Part shown: positions 46,564 to 55,022 of the stretch, piece by piece
How positions within the stretch are numbered: the stretch's first letter is position 1
How the letters are laid out: each line of letters opens with the position of its first letter
Source: Shewanella sp. MBTL60-112-B2
Lineage (GTDB): Bacteria; Pseudomonadota; Gammaproteobacteria; Enterobacterales; Shewanellaceae
DNA: 64,000 nucleotides
Direction of reading: 5' to 3'
NCBI RefSeq assembly: GCF_019655055.1
Contig: NZ_BPFA01000019.1
Coordinates: 32,738-96,737 of the forward strand
Notes under the pieces: generated by a model
What the model saw: only the letters and a program-made list of their open reading frames with translations
Told to the model about the DNA's origin: nothing
Databases searched by the model: none
Position numbers and translations under genes: made by a program

Positions 46564-48288
46564 GTGATCCATAAGATAGTTCGCCGCCCAAGAGTCGATG
46601 ATAGTCACCTTCCCGATACGTTTTCGCCAATATTAAAACAGATCTATGCCAGTCGTGGAGTTAGTGCATCTGACTGCGAGCTGAGCCTAGCTAAGTTACT
46701 CAGGCCCAATACCATGGCGGGGCTTGAACAGGCCGCTAAAATAGTTGCTGACGCCATTGAGGCGCAAAAAGCAATTTTGATTATGGGCGACTTTGACGCC
46801 GACGGCGCGACATCTACCAGTGTATGTGTATTGGCGCTGCGGATGATGGGCGCTCAGAAAGTGGATTATCTTATTCCGAACCGCTTTGACTACGGTTACG
46901 GCTTAAGCCCTGAAATCGTCTCGGTTGCCGCCAGCAAAAATGCTGAGCTGCTGATCACCGTTGATAACGGCATTTCATCTATCGAAGGCGTGGCTGCGGC
47001 CAAAGCTTTAGGTATGACTGTGGTGATCACCGACCATCACTTACCGGGCCATACTTTGCCTGAGGCCGATGCCATAGTGAATCCCAATCAGGACGGTTGC
47101 GGCTTTGCTAGCAAGTCGATTGCCGGAGTAGGGGTGGCGTTTTACTTAATGTCGGCGTTGAGAGCCGAGCTACGTAGCCGTAACTGGTATCAGCTGCAAA
47201 ATATAGCCGAACCTAACCTTGCGCAGCTACTGGATATTGTAGCCCTTGGCACAGTGGCTGATGTGGTATCGCTTGATACCAATAATAGAATTTTGGTTGA
47301 AGCGGGTTTACAGCGAGTTAAAGCGGGGCGCTGCCGCGTGGGGATTACAGCCTTGCTAGAAGTGGCAAAACGCACGCCATCGCGTATCGTTGCCTCAGAC
47401 TTTGGTTTTGCCGTGGGGCCAAGACTTAACGCGGCAGGGCGTCTCGATGAAATGGCGCTCGGGGTCGAAACCTTATTGTGTGACGACATTATGCTTGCAA
47501 GGCGTATGGCATCCGAGCTCGATGGCTTAAACGCCGAGCGACGTGATCTTGAAGCCGATATGCAGCAAGAAGCGCTTAAGAGCCTTGAAAGTGTCGAGCT
47601 TAATGAAGCTGAACTACCTTGGGGCATTGCTATTTTTCAAGCCGACTGGCATCAAGGGGTTATCGGTATTTTAGCCTCACGGATAAAAGACAAATATCAC
47701 CGCCCAGTCATTGCTTTTGCTGAAGCGGGCGAAGGCGAGATTAAAGGCTCGGCGCGCTCCATTAAAGGTCTGCATATGCGCGACCTACTAGAGCTGATCA
47801 ACACTCGCCACCCTGGGCTGATTTTAAAGTTCGGTGGTCATGCTATGGCTGCAGGCTTATCTATTCAAGCTGGGCAGTTTGCCTTGTTTGCCGATGCTTA
47901 CGATAAAGCGGTGCGTGAAGTGTTAGCGCCAGAGTTATTAACTGGCGAGCTGGTATCTGATGGCGAGCTAGTACCAGAGCAGTTCAAACTTGATCTTGCC
48001 ACTGAGCTTAGAAATGCCGGCCCATGGGGACAGTCATTCACTGAACCTTTATTTGATGGTTACTTTAGAGTGATCCAGCAGCGCATCGTGGGTGAGAAGC
48101 ACTTAAAACTGATCCTAGAAACCGAATGCGGCCGAGTGATGCTCGATGCCATCGCTTTTAATGTGGATTTGAAGACCTGGCCCGATGCCACAATTCAGTA
48201 TGCACAGGTGGTGTATAAGCTCGATGTAAACGAGTTTAGAGGCAATCAAAGCTTACAGCTGATGGTTGAACAGATAGAACCAAAGTAG
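46564..48288 (+). CDS. recJ: Single-stranded-DNA exonuclease RecJ
   Basis: 5'-3' ssDNA exonuclease in recombination and mismatch repair. DHH-family motifs are present: GDFDADGATSTS (motif I), DNGISS (II), and DHH in ITDHHLPGH (III), and the DHHA1 domain carries GVIGILASRIKDKY and LKFGGHAMAAGLS. The 574-residue length is standard. The start is GTG with GAGGG at long spacing. It is preceded by a terminator after dsbC, so it probably also has its own promoter. Confidence 0.95.
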   Translation: MIHKIVRRPRVDDSHLPDTFSPILKQIYASRGVSASDCELSLAKLLRPNTMAGLEQAAKIVADAIEAQKAILIMGDFDADGATSTSVCVLALRMMGAQKVDYLIPNRFDYGYGLSPEIVSVAASKNAELLITVDNGISSIEGVAAAKALGMTVVITDHHLPGHTLPEADAIVNPNQDGCGFASKSIAGVGVAFYLMSALRAELRSRNWYQLQNIAEPNLAQLLDIVALGTVADVVSLDTNNRILVEAGLQRVKAGRCRVGITALLEVAKRTPSRIVASDFGFAVGPRLNAAGRLDEMALGVETLLCDDIMLARRMASELDGLNAERRDLEADMQQEALKSLESVELNEAELPWGIAIFQADWHQGVIGILASRIKDKYHRPVIAFAEAGEGEIKGSARSIKGLHMRDLLELINTRHPGLILKFGGHAMAAGLSIQAGQFALFADAYDKAVREVLAPELLTGELVSDGELVPEQFKLDLATELRNAGPWGQSFTEPLFDGYFRVIQQRIVGEKHLKLILETECGRVMLDAIAFNVDLKTWPDATIQYAQVVYKLDVNEFRGNQSLQLMVEQIEPK

Positions 48289-48310
48289 ACATTAACTGAC
48301 TTGATTATAG

Positions 48311-48339
48311 AAAAGGATGCACTGGTTGCATCCTTTTTT
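48311..48339 (+). terminator. recJ terminator (bidirectional)
   Basis: AAAAGGATGC-ACTGGTT-GCATCCTTTTTT lies between the convergent recJ and the Lrp-type gene. Confidence 0.85.
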
Positions 48340-48361
48340 GTTTGCTGTACCTAGAAGGTAA

Positions 48362-48841
48362 TTACGCAGGCTTTAATGGCAAAACCGTGCTGAATTTCAA
48401 TGATTCCATAGCAAAGGTTGAAGTGACATTGGTTAAACCTGCCACTTGATTAACCAAGCGCTTATAAAAGTGATCAAATGCCGCCATGTCTTCAACTTGT
48501 ACCCGCATCATATAATCATACTCTCCAGCCATACGATAAAACTCCATCACCTCAGGCATGGCGTATACGGCTTCAATAAAGGTTTCATACCAAGCATGGG
48601 AGTGGTCACAGGTCTTAACCTGCACAAATGCGGTGAAGTCGACGCCGATTTTACTGGGGTCGAGCAGGGCGACTCGCTTGTTAATCACCCCTTCTTCTTC
48701 TAAACGCTTTAAGCGTTTCCAGCAAGGGGTGGTGGTTAAATTAACAGCTTTGGCCAACTCGTTAAGCGACAAGGTGACATCGTGCTGCAGCATGGTGAGC
48801 AGCTGTCGGTCGACTTTATCTAGTTTTACTTTTTCAACCAC
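48362..48841 (-). CDS. cyuR: Lrp/AsnC-family regulator, CyuR/DecR-like
   Basis: A 159-residue Lrp/AsnC protein: HTH at ~10-55 ([21 protein letters not shown]) and RAM ligand domain with [19 protein letters not shown]. Its sequence follows the E. coli cysteine-responsive DecR/YbaO (CyuR) closely, including the [13 protein letters not shown] helix. GTG start with AAGGAAG upstream. It is divergent from cyuA and would activate the cysteine-degradation genes in response to cysteine, by analogy. The assignment is strengthened by the neighbours. Confidence 0.85.
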   Translation of the reverse strand: MVEKVKLDKVDRQLLTMLQHDVTLSLNELAKAVNLTTTPCWKRLKRLEEEGVINKRVALLDPSKIGVDFTAFVQVKTCDHSHAWYETFIEAVYAMPEVMEFYRMAGEYDYMMRVQVEDMAAFDHFYKRLVNQVAGLTNVTSTFAMESLKFSTVLPLKPA

Positions 48842-48967
48842 AAGCTTCTTCCTTACAGATATTCTCTATTGGTTATCTAACTGTTATCTAGTGATTATGC
48901 ATTATTGCTTATTTAAGCACCTGTATAACTTTCGATCGTATTATAATAGAAAATCTTTCTCTTTTAT

Positions 48968-49025
48968 GTCTCATTGGTAGAAAAAATGGAAAAATAATTC
49001 TTCAGTTAATCCATTACAATGAGAC
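48968..49025. promoter_or_regulatory. Inverted-repeat operator candidate between cyuR and cyuA
   Basis: Perfect 9-bp arms GTCTCATTG (48968-48976) and CAATGAGAC (49017-49025) enclose a second inverted pair ATGGA...TCCAT around an AT-rich core. A long palindromic AT-rich site is what an Lrp-family dimer would bind. It is 56 bases upstream of the cyuA start. Confidence 0.5.
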
Positions 49026-49081
49026 AAAGATTGCAATGACTATTTTCCAAATAGTGTCGATTACTAGAAGTGAGTAGAACG

Positions 49082-50416
49082 ATGAAACAACACTTATGGC
49101 CTTTATTCCTTGAAGCAGTTACACGCGATGTCGTTCCAGCCCTTGGCTGTACCGAGCCTATTTCTGTGGCATTAGCCGCTGCAATTGCTATTGATGAGCT
49201 AGGGATAAAAGACCCAGCTAGTAGCGTTGATCTGGACGTTAAACAGGATGTTTTGCAAGACATTAAGATAGACGTCAGCGTTTCTGCAAATTTAATGAAA
49301 AATGGCATGGGTGTTGGTATTCCTGGCACAGGAATGGTTGGTCTGCCTATTGCGGCAGCAATCGGCGCCGTTGCTGGTGATCGTCACGCTGGTCTTGAAG
49401 TGTTAAAAAGCCTAACTGCTAGCGATGTTCAAGTAGCTAAATTGATGCTTGAAAACAATCAAGTGACAGTCGGTGTTGCCGATGTGGCTAATGTCTTGTA
49501 CGCCAAAGTGACAGTGTATTATCAGCAGCAAACGGTGAGCGTCACCATTGCCGATAGTCACACCAAAGTGGTCGCAATAGATAAAAATGGCGAGCAGTGT
49601 TTAGTTACTCCAAAGATTGAAGCTGTGAAAGACAACAGCAAAGCTAGCCCATTTACAGAGGCAAAACTACAAGATATTTACGATTTTGCCATGCACATTC
49701 CTTTGGACGACATTCGTTTTATTCTGCAGGCAAAAACATTGAATGATGCTTTGTCTAATGAAGGCCTAACGGGTAACTACGGTTTAAAAATCGGCGCGAC
49801 TTTCATTAAAAACCAGCAACGAGGTCTACTGTCTGGCGGCTTATTGACTGAAGTATTAACCCGCACCGCTGGCGCATCTGATGCGCGAATGGATGGCGCT
49901 ATGATGCCAGCAATGAGCAACTCAGGCTCAGGCAACCAAGGTATTGCGGCCACTATGCCAGTTGTTGTGAGTGCCGATTTTCTTAAGTCGAGTGAAGAGC
50001 AAACCATCCGCGCATTAATGCTGTCGCATTTAACCGCTATCTACATTAAAAGCTATCAAAACAAGCTCTCAGCGCTATGCGGCGCAACAACTGCAGCCAT
50101 GGGCTCTGCAGCGGGTATAACCTATTTGCTTGACGGTGAGATAGAGCAGGTAAGTGCAGCTATTTGCAGCATGATTGGCGATGTCAGCGGCGTTATTTGT
50201 GATGGTGCCAAAACTGCTTGTGCAATGAAAGTGTCTTCATCGGCAGGGGCTGCGGTAAAGGCGGCTTTAATGGCGATTGATGGTATTCGAGTCACAGGCA
50301 CTGAAGGTATTGTTGCAGATGATGTCGATCAAACCATCCGTAATCTTGCAGCATTGGCTAATGGGGCTATGACGCAAACCGATGTGCAGATCTTAGAGAT
50401 CATGATGCACAAGTAA
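49082..50416 (+). CDS. cyuA: L-cysteine desulfidase (UPF0597/YhaM family)
   Basis: Fe-S enzyme that breaks L-cysteine to pyruvate, ammonia and sulfide. The cluster cysteines expected from the family are visible: VPALGCTEPISVALA near the start, LSALCGATTAAMGSAAG, and the CSMIGDVSGVICDGAKTACAMK region (written here only in parts: CSMIGD, VICDGA, TACAMK). GTG 49070 opens the frame, but the ATG at 49082 has GTGAG seven bases before it (444 residues). It is flanked by the CyuR-like regulator and a CyuP-like permease. Confidence 0.9.
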   Translation: MKQHLWPLFLEAVTRDVVPALGCTEPISVALAAAIAIDELGIKDPASSVDLDVKQDVLQDIKIDVSVSANLMKNGMGVGIPGTGMVGLPIAAAIGAVAGDRHAGLEVLKSLTASDVQVAKLMLENNQVTVGVADVANVLYAKVTVYYQQQTVSVTIADSHTKVVAIDKNGEQCLVTPKIEAVKDNSKASPFTEAKLQDIYDFAMHIPLDDIRFILQAKTLNDALSNEGLTGNYGLKIGATFIKNQQRGLLSGGLLTEVLTRTAGASDARMDGAMMPAMSNSGSGNQGIAATMPVVVSADFLKSSEEQTIRALMLSHLTAIYIKSYQNKLSALCGATTAAMGSAAGITYLLDGEIEQVSAAICSMIGDVSGVICDGAKTACAMKVSSSAGAAVKAALMAIDGIRVTGTEGIVADDVDQTIRNLAALANGAMTQTDVQILEIMMHK

Positions 50417-50462
50417 GCCAGCCCGGCTTAAATCTAAAGTTTAAATCTAAAGTCAAAAATTT

Positions 50463-50505
50463 AAGCCAAATCGATTGTTCGTTGCGCATCGATTTGGCTT
50501 TTTAG
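50463..50505 (+). terminator. cyuA terminator
   Basis: AAGCCAAATCGAT / ATCGATTTGGCTT arms (13 bp), then TTTTAG. It separates cyuA from cyuP, implying that cyuP has its own promoter. Confidence 0.85.
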
Positions 50506-51153
50506 TTTCTAGCTCTGCTTTCTCTGCTAACATTTTCCTCTACCCACTCTGTCCCCCCAGTATTAAAACGAGTATTCAAACGCTTATTAAAACTCTTATT
50601 CAAGCTCTCATTCAAAAGTGCCAATCAATATAAATACCACCTCTGTGACTGGCCTTTAATAACAACGGGCTTAAGTTCTCTTATTAAAAAATGCTCTACA
50701 AGGCTGATTTTTAAACTTATTTGCATTCTTGGTGGGTGAGTGATTTTGCTCACATATAGATTTGGTTTAGCTGTGGCTATCACTTTAATTCGCGAAATGT
50801 GCGCCACACCTCTCTAAGTTAAAATCTAAAACATTGAAATGAGTCACGTTTTTGCACTCTTGTAAGCTGAAGGTTAATGACTAATAAGGTGAAGGACATC
50901 AAACTATTGGGCGGTTAAAAGTGATTAACTCTTGATCTGGATCAGTACAGATAAACCATGTGAAAAAATCACTGAATTGAGAGTATTTTTTGCTAAAACT
51001 ACGCCAATGGCTATGAATTTTAATAAAAAAATTCTCTCCATCCTTGAGTATGCTCAGGCCAAGCAAACGCAGTACTAACCGTGTTTGACCTATACCCATA
51101 ATTATAATTTTTATCATTTCAGTGGCTATTGCCAAATTTAATGGAATTGACTG
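50506..51153 (+). promoter_or_regulatory. Control region of the cyuP-like gene
   Basis: A CRP-type site AGTGA-TTTTGC-TCACA lies at 50739-50754 (9 of 10 core positions). An FNR-type site TTGAT-CTGG-ATCAG lies at 50932-50945 (9 of 10 against TTGAT-N4-ATCAA). Both precede the permease gene by 400 and 210 bases. No gene is supported here; the small open frames in both strands lack ribosome sites. Confidence 0.5.
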
Positions 51154-52482
51154 ATGAGTGAAGTAATTCAAGGTTCACCAACTGGTGACATGCAAGCGAA
51201 ACCTCTGCACGAACGCGCCAATATGACTAAGGCCGAATGGCAACAAGCGACCAAGTTTGACAGTGTCGACCTTGGTTGGATAGTGATGAGCATAGGTATG
51301 GCCATCGGTGCCGGTATTGTATTTTTACCTGTTCAGGTTGGCGTAATGGGATTATGGGTATTTTTGCTGTCATCCATCATAGGTTACCCAGCAATGTATC
51401 TATTCCAAAAGTTATTCATTAATACCTTAGCTGAGTCAAAAAAGTGTACTGACTATCCAGGCGTTATTGAAAACTATCTAGGCAAAAACTGGGGCATAGC
51501 ACTAGGCGTGCTTTATTTCGTAATGTTGGTTATTTGGGTGCTGGTTTATTCGTTAGCCGTGACCAACGACAGTGCCTCTTACCTACATTCATTTGGGGTG
51601 ACAGAGGGCAAGCTAAGTGACAATGTATTCTACGGTTTAGGTTTAATCTGCCTATTGGCTTTTATCGGCTCAAAAGGCGAAAAGTTACTGTTTAAGTTAT
51701 CAGGCTTTATGGCGGTAACCGTACTGACATTGGTAGCGGTAATGGCGGTATTACTGATGGCGCGTTGGGATATGGCGAATATTCCAAGCATGGGAGAGTT
51801 TGGCCCAATGCTGAAAAATGCCATTATTACCCTGCCATTTACCTTAACCTCGATTCTGTTTATCCAATCGTTAAGCCCTATGGTTATCTCGTATCGCTCA
51901 CATGAAAAGTCGATTGAAGTGGCGCGTTTCAAGGCTGAACGAGCAATGAAAATTGCCTTCGCTATTCTGTTTGTGGTGGTGTTCTTCTTCGCAATATCCT
52001 TTACCTTTGCTATTAGCCAAACCCAAGCGACTGAGGCGATGAACCAGAACATCTCTGCTCTGGCGATTATTGCGCAATACTTCCCTGGCAGCTGGGCGAC
52101 AGTGACGGGTATCGTGATTAACATCTTTGCGGTAGTGACCTCATTCTTCGGTGTGTTCTTAGCCTTCCAAGAAGCCTGTCGTGGCATTGCAATGAACATC
52201 TTGCTGCGTAGCCGTAAAGAGTCACAGATTAATAAAGAGCTAGTGAATAAACTCATCACTGTATTCATTATTTTACTGGCTTGGTCTGCGATAGCGTTAA
52301 ACGCACCAATTCTGTCATTCACCTCTATCTGTAGCCCTATCTTTGGTTTGGTGGGTTGTTTAATCCCAGCTTACTTGGTGTACAAGGTACCGCACTTAAA
52401 CAAATATAAAGGTTGGGCGACTAACCTGATTATTGTGACGGGTGTTTTGTTGTGTATTTCGCCGTTGTTAGCCTTTATGTAA
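51154..52482 (+). CDS. cyuP: HAAAP-family amino acid permease, CyuP-like
   Basis: Inner-membrane symporter of 442 residues with about eleven helices. The first-helix motif is SIGMAIGAGIVFLPVQVG, close to the SdaC-like protein at 4739. Its place beside a CyuA-type desulfidase and a CyuR-type regulator matches cyuP (yhaO), a cysteine/serine importer of E. coli. GGAATTGACTG precedes the ATG. The stop codon is inside the first of a chain of mini-hairpins. Substrate is inferred from context. Confidence 0.85.
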   Translation: MSEVIQGSPTGDMQAKPLHERANMTKAEWQQATKFDSVDLGWIVMSIGMAIGAGIVFLPVQVGVMGLWVFLLSSIIGYPAMYLFQKLFINTLAESKKCTDYPGVIENYLGKNWGIALGVLYFVMLVIWVLVYSLAVTNDSASYLHSFGVTEGKLSDNVFYGLGLICLLAFIGSKGEKLLFKLSGFMAVTVLTLVAVMAVLLMARWDMANIPSMGEFGPMLKNAIITLPFTLTSILFIQSLSPMVISYRSHEKSIEVARFKAERAMKIAFAILFVVVFFFAISFTFAISQTQATEAMNQNISALAIIAQYFPGSWATVTGIVINIFAVVTSFFGVFLAFQEACRGIAMNILLRSRKESQINKELVNKLITVFIILLAWSAIALNAPILSFTSICSPIFGLVGCLIPAYLVYKVPHLNKYKGWATNLIIVTGVLLCISPLLAFM

Positions 52483-52626
52483 TCACGGATTAGTGATTGG
52501 GTAATCAAGCTGGCGTTTGGGCTTAAGCAATCAAACTTCGTTTGATAAAAGTGATTAAGTTAGGCTGCGTCTAACAACTAAAGTCGCAGCTTGATGCCCT
52601 ACATGTGGGGCATCAGGCTGCACTTG
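52482..52626. repeat. Array of mini-hairpins (family D), copy 2
   Basis: AATCAC-GGATTA-GTGATT (52482-52499, including the cyuP stop), TCAAAC-TTC-GTTTGA (52531), GTTAGGC-TGC-GTCTAAC (52559), TGATGCCC / GGGCATCA around TACATGTG (52592), and a decayed TCAGGC-TGC-ACTTGA (52612). Confidence 0.78.
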
Positions 52627-52647
52627 ATACCATAACCGTAAATACTC

Positions 52648-52807
52648 GATATATATTTAGGCTAAGAGTTACATTCAACAAAAGTGGTTCCAATGGCCTG
52701 CGGCCGGCGTATGTGCAGATACTTCTGAGACACGCTGCGAGTACGTCCCTGTAAGCTCTGCGATGGCATCCATGCCATCGAAGGCCTCAGCTGTATCTAC
52801 AGTAGGT
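52648..52807 (-). repeat. Family B repeat, copy 2
   Basis: Nearly the reverse complement of 54800-54960, with words ACAAAAGTGGTTCCAAT, GACACGCTGC, TACGTCCCTGTAAGCTCTGC, and the hairpin GATGGCA-TCCA-TGCCATC at 52762-52779. Confidence 0.85.
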
Positions 52808-52854
52808 TAGAACAGCACAACCTTTAGAGGTTAGAGTTATGGCTAAAGACATAT

Positions 52855-53215
52855 TTCGTTATTGGACAACAACTTCCTCCTCTTGCCCATTTCTTTTATA
52901 AAGAGTCCGAGCTGCCCCGACGAAGTTACATGCGTTGGATACGGGCCTCATATTCCAATAAAAATCGCCTAACGGCTTAGGTGGGACATCTGATGTGAAT
53001 GGATTCACAAATGCCGTGATGGCATGGTCAATGATGTTCCCTACATCATAATGACATTTCCAATATCCCTATAGGTCAGATGCCAAAGAATGGCCATGTC
53101 CCCCCGAGCCTGAACCATCATCTTTGATGCTTCCACGGTATTATTTTAGGTAAAGAGCCATCTGTGTAATTCGGCAACTTCGATGGGGATGGTTTTTTCT
53201 GTTGGTTTGGTTGTG
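52855..53215. repeat. Family C repeat, copy 2, with an insert
   Basis: Matches 17402-17645 on both sides but has about 104 extra bases (52991-53094) placed exactly between GGGACATC and CATGTCCC, the centre of a hairpin that is intact in copy 1. The insert itself is a chain of small hairpins: GTGAAT-GG-ATTCAC, ATGCC-GTGAT-GGCAT, GATGT-TCCCT-ACATC. Confidence 0.78.
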
Positions 53216-53448
53216 AACCTCATCCCTTGGTTACTAAAAAAGTAAAGTTACGACTAAAGTTTTACTAAGCGGCAGTGTTTAGGAAATCTTCTAGTGATTT
53301 TAGTACTACCTATTAAAACAATAGGTTATATTCAGGCTAAGCGTTTTGTCGAGACGCACAAATAAAATTTAAAAATGCAACACCGATAAAAATGTTATCG
53401 TGCTGCGGTTTAATAACCTGTTATATTTTTATTAGGAAACGGTGAGTC

Positions 53449-54060
53449 ATGGAAGCATTAATAAGGTTTGGATACGGTGAACTCGGTACTCCCAAAATGG
53501 GGGCTTTAGTTGTATTGCTTTTTATATTTCTGTTTAAAGTGATTAAAAGTCGTATAGATCGAGGAAGAGAGGAAAAAACTACTCGAATTTCAGAAATGAT
53601 TTCTGAAATAGAAAAAAATAGCTCTCCTAAATATCACTTTACGGTTGAACAAATATTTCAAAATAGGTTTGGGGTTCTTATTGACTACCCAGTAATAAAC
53701 TTTTTTTTGAAATCGAAAACACCCACTTCTGATATTTTGTCATACATTAAAGGTCGTCGTTATATCGAATTTTGTGATGACTATAAAAAAATACGCTATA
53801 AGGAAAAAATTACGACGAATAAATTAATATTTAAAAAGTGGTTGTTGCTAGCTGGTTATTTTGCATCATCTTTTATTGCAGTCGGGTTGATCATTATAAC
53901 TCCTCAATTACCTATTGATAATACTTATAGCTTCCCAGTTTACTTGATATTTATACTGTCAGCCTTTATCTGGGCTTACTTAAGTCTTGATGAAGGTATT
54001 AAACCAGAGAGTGCAATCTTATTGCATAAAAAATATAACGATAAAATTAACAAGGACTAA
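53449..54060 (+). CDS. AT-rich hypothetical membrane protein
   Basis: A 203-residue protein that I do not recognise. There is a hydrophobic segment at about 17-30 (GALVVLLFIFLFKVI), a charged central region of ~110 residues, then two helices (WLLLAGYFASSFIAVGLIIIT and VYLIFILSAFIWAYL). Base composition is visibly more AT-rich than neighbours (poly-T and poly-A runs, AAA/ATA/TTT codons), which suggests transfer. It lies between inverted family B repeats. AGGAAACGGTGAGTC precedes the ATG. Confidence 0.65.
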   Translation: MEALIRFGYGELGTPKMGALVVLLFIFLFKVIKSRIDRGREEKTTRISEMISEIEKNSSPKYHFTVEQIFQNRFGVLIDYPVINFFLKSKTPTSDILSYIKGRRYIEFCDDYKKIRYKEKITTNKLIFKKWLLLAGYFASSFIAVGLIIITPQLPIDNTYSFPVYLIFILSAFIWAYLSLDEGIKPESAILLHKKYNDKINKD

Positions 54061-54157
54061 AAACAGTTGGCTTTTGCTCCTTTATCGCTAATTATAGTCA
54101 AGCATTATCCTCATTTTATGGGGGCGTTAATGCAATATTTTCGTTCTAAGGAAAATA

Positions 54158-54568
54158 ATGAAAGTGATTGATAAGCTTGCTTGGGTGTTGATTCGAGATG
54201 GCAAGTTGTTGGCGGTGCGCTCTAAAGGTAAGCAGTTGTTTTATCTGCCGGGTGGTAAGCGTGAGGCGGGTGAGAGTGATGAGCAGGCATTGGTGCGTGA
54301 GATTAAAGAAGAGCTGTCTGTCGAGCTTGAGCCGAGCACTATTGAATATATGAACACCTTTACTGCGCAGGCGGATGGTAAGGCTGAGGGCGTGTCGGTT
54401 AAGCTGACCTGCTACTTTGCTGATTTTACCGGTGAGTTGCAGCCTGATGCGGAAATTGAACAGCTTGAATTTGTTGATCTGAATGATGAAGCCATTTGCT
54501 CGGTTGCTGCATTAGTTGCCCTACGCTGGCTAGAATCCAAATCACTGGTTAACAGTAAGAACGCTTAA
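54158..54568 (+). CDS. Nudix hydrolase
   Basis: A 136-residue protein with the Nudix box beginning G33 in GGKREAGES and running to residue ~56 (REIKEELSVEL). It matches G-x5-E-x7-REUxEE, but the conserved glycine near the end of the box is serine (S54). N-terminal strands (KLAWVLIRDGKLLAVRSKG) are typical. It hydrolyses some nucleoside-diphosphate-linked compound; the substrate is not predictable. It lies 98 bases after the AT-rich gene and within the B-flanked segment. Confidence 0.85.
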   Translation: MKVIDKLAWVLIRDGKLLAVRSKGKQLFYLPGGKREAGESDEQALVREIKEELSVELEPSTIEYMNTFTAQADGKAEGVSVKLTCYFADFTGELQPDAEIEQLEFVDLNDEAICSVAALVALRWLESKSLVNSKNA

Positions 54569-54799
54569 TAAATCGATTCAAAGAGAGCAAGCTAAGTGAT
54601 CCTAGCTTGCTCATATTTATAGACCGCTCTTGATCAAAAGTTAGAGCAGTTTCCTCTAACTCTATGGGGTCAATTACCATACATTTCCTAATCCTCGCTC
54701 CTGCTTTATACCCTAACCATTAACTTGCTTCTACACAGTAACAAGTTATGGCTAGAGCCATAGCCATAACGCTAAATTTCAAAGATTATGCTTTTGCAA
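54569..54799. other. Intergenic stretch after the Nudix gene
   Basis: GAGCAAGCTA / TAGCTTGCTC hairpin at 54585-54612 without a T-run may end the Nudix transcript. No gene seen. Confidence 0.4.
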
Positions 54800-54960
54800 C
54801 CTAGTGTAGAAACAGCTGAGGCCTTCGATGGCATGGATGCCATCGCAGAGCTTACAGGGACGTACTTGCAGCGTGTCTCAGAAGTGTCTGCACATTCGCT
54901 TGCCGCAGGCAATTGGAACCACTTTTGTCGAATGCCACTCTGAGCCTAAAAATATATCAA
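54800..54960 (+). repeat. Family B repeat, copy 3
   Basis: Inverse partner of 52648-52807, with the hairpin GATGGCA-TGGA-TGCCATC (inverse of that copy) and the tail ATTGGAACCACTTTTGTCG. Together these two copies bracket about 2 kb with C copy 2, the AT-rich gene and the Nudix gene. Confidence 0.85.
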
Positions 54961-54979
54961 GTCTGTCAGGGCGTTGTTA

Positions 54980-55020
54980 TCAAACGAAGTTTGATTCAAA
55001 GTTGTTAGACGTAGTCTAAC
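54980..55020. repeat. Mini-hairpins (family D), copy 3
   Basis: TCAAAC-GAA-GTTTGA (54980-54994) and GTTAGAC-GTA-GTCTAAC (55004-55020). The first is the exact inverse of the unit at 52531. The second ends two bases before the stop of the minus-strand dehydrogenase gene. Confidence 0.8.
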
Positions 55021-55022
55021 CA

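Noticed and set aside
49777..50007. Minus-strand frame inside the desulfidase gene
   Set aside because: Opposite-strand shadow of a conserved protein.
50957..50975. TGTGA-AAAAA-TCACT as a second CRP site
   Set aside because: The spacer is five bases, not six, so it does not fit the CRP dimer.
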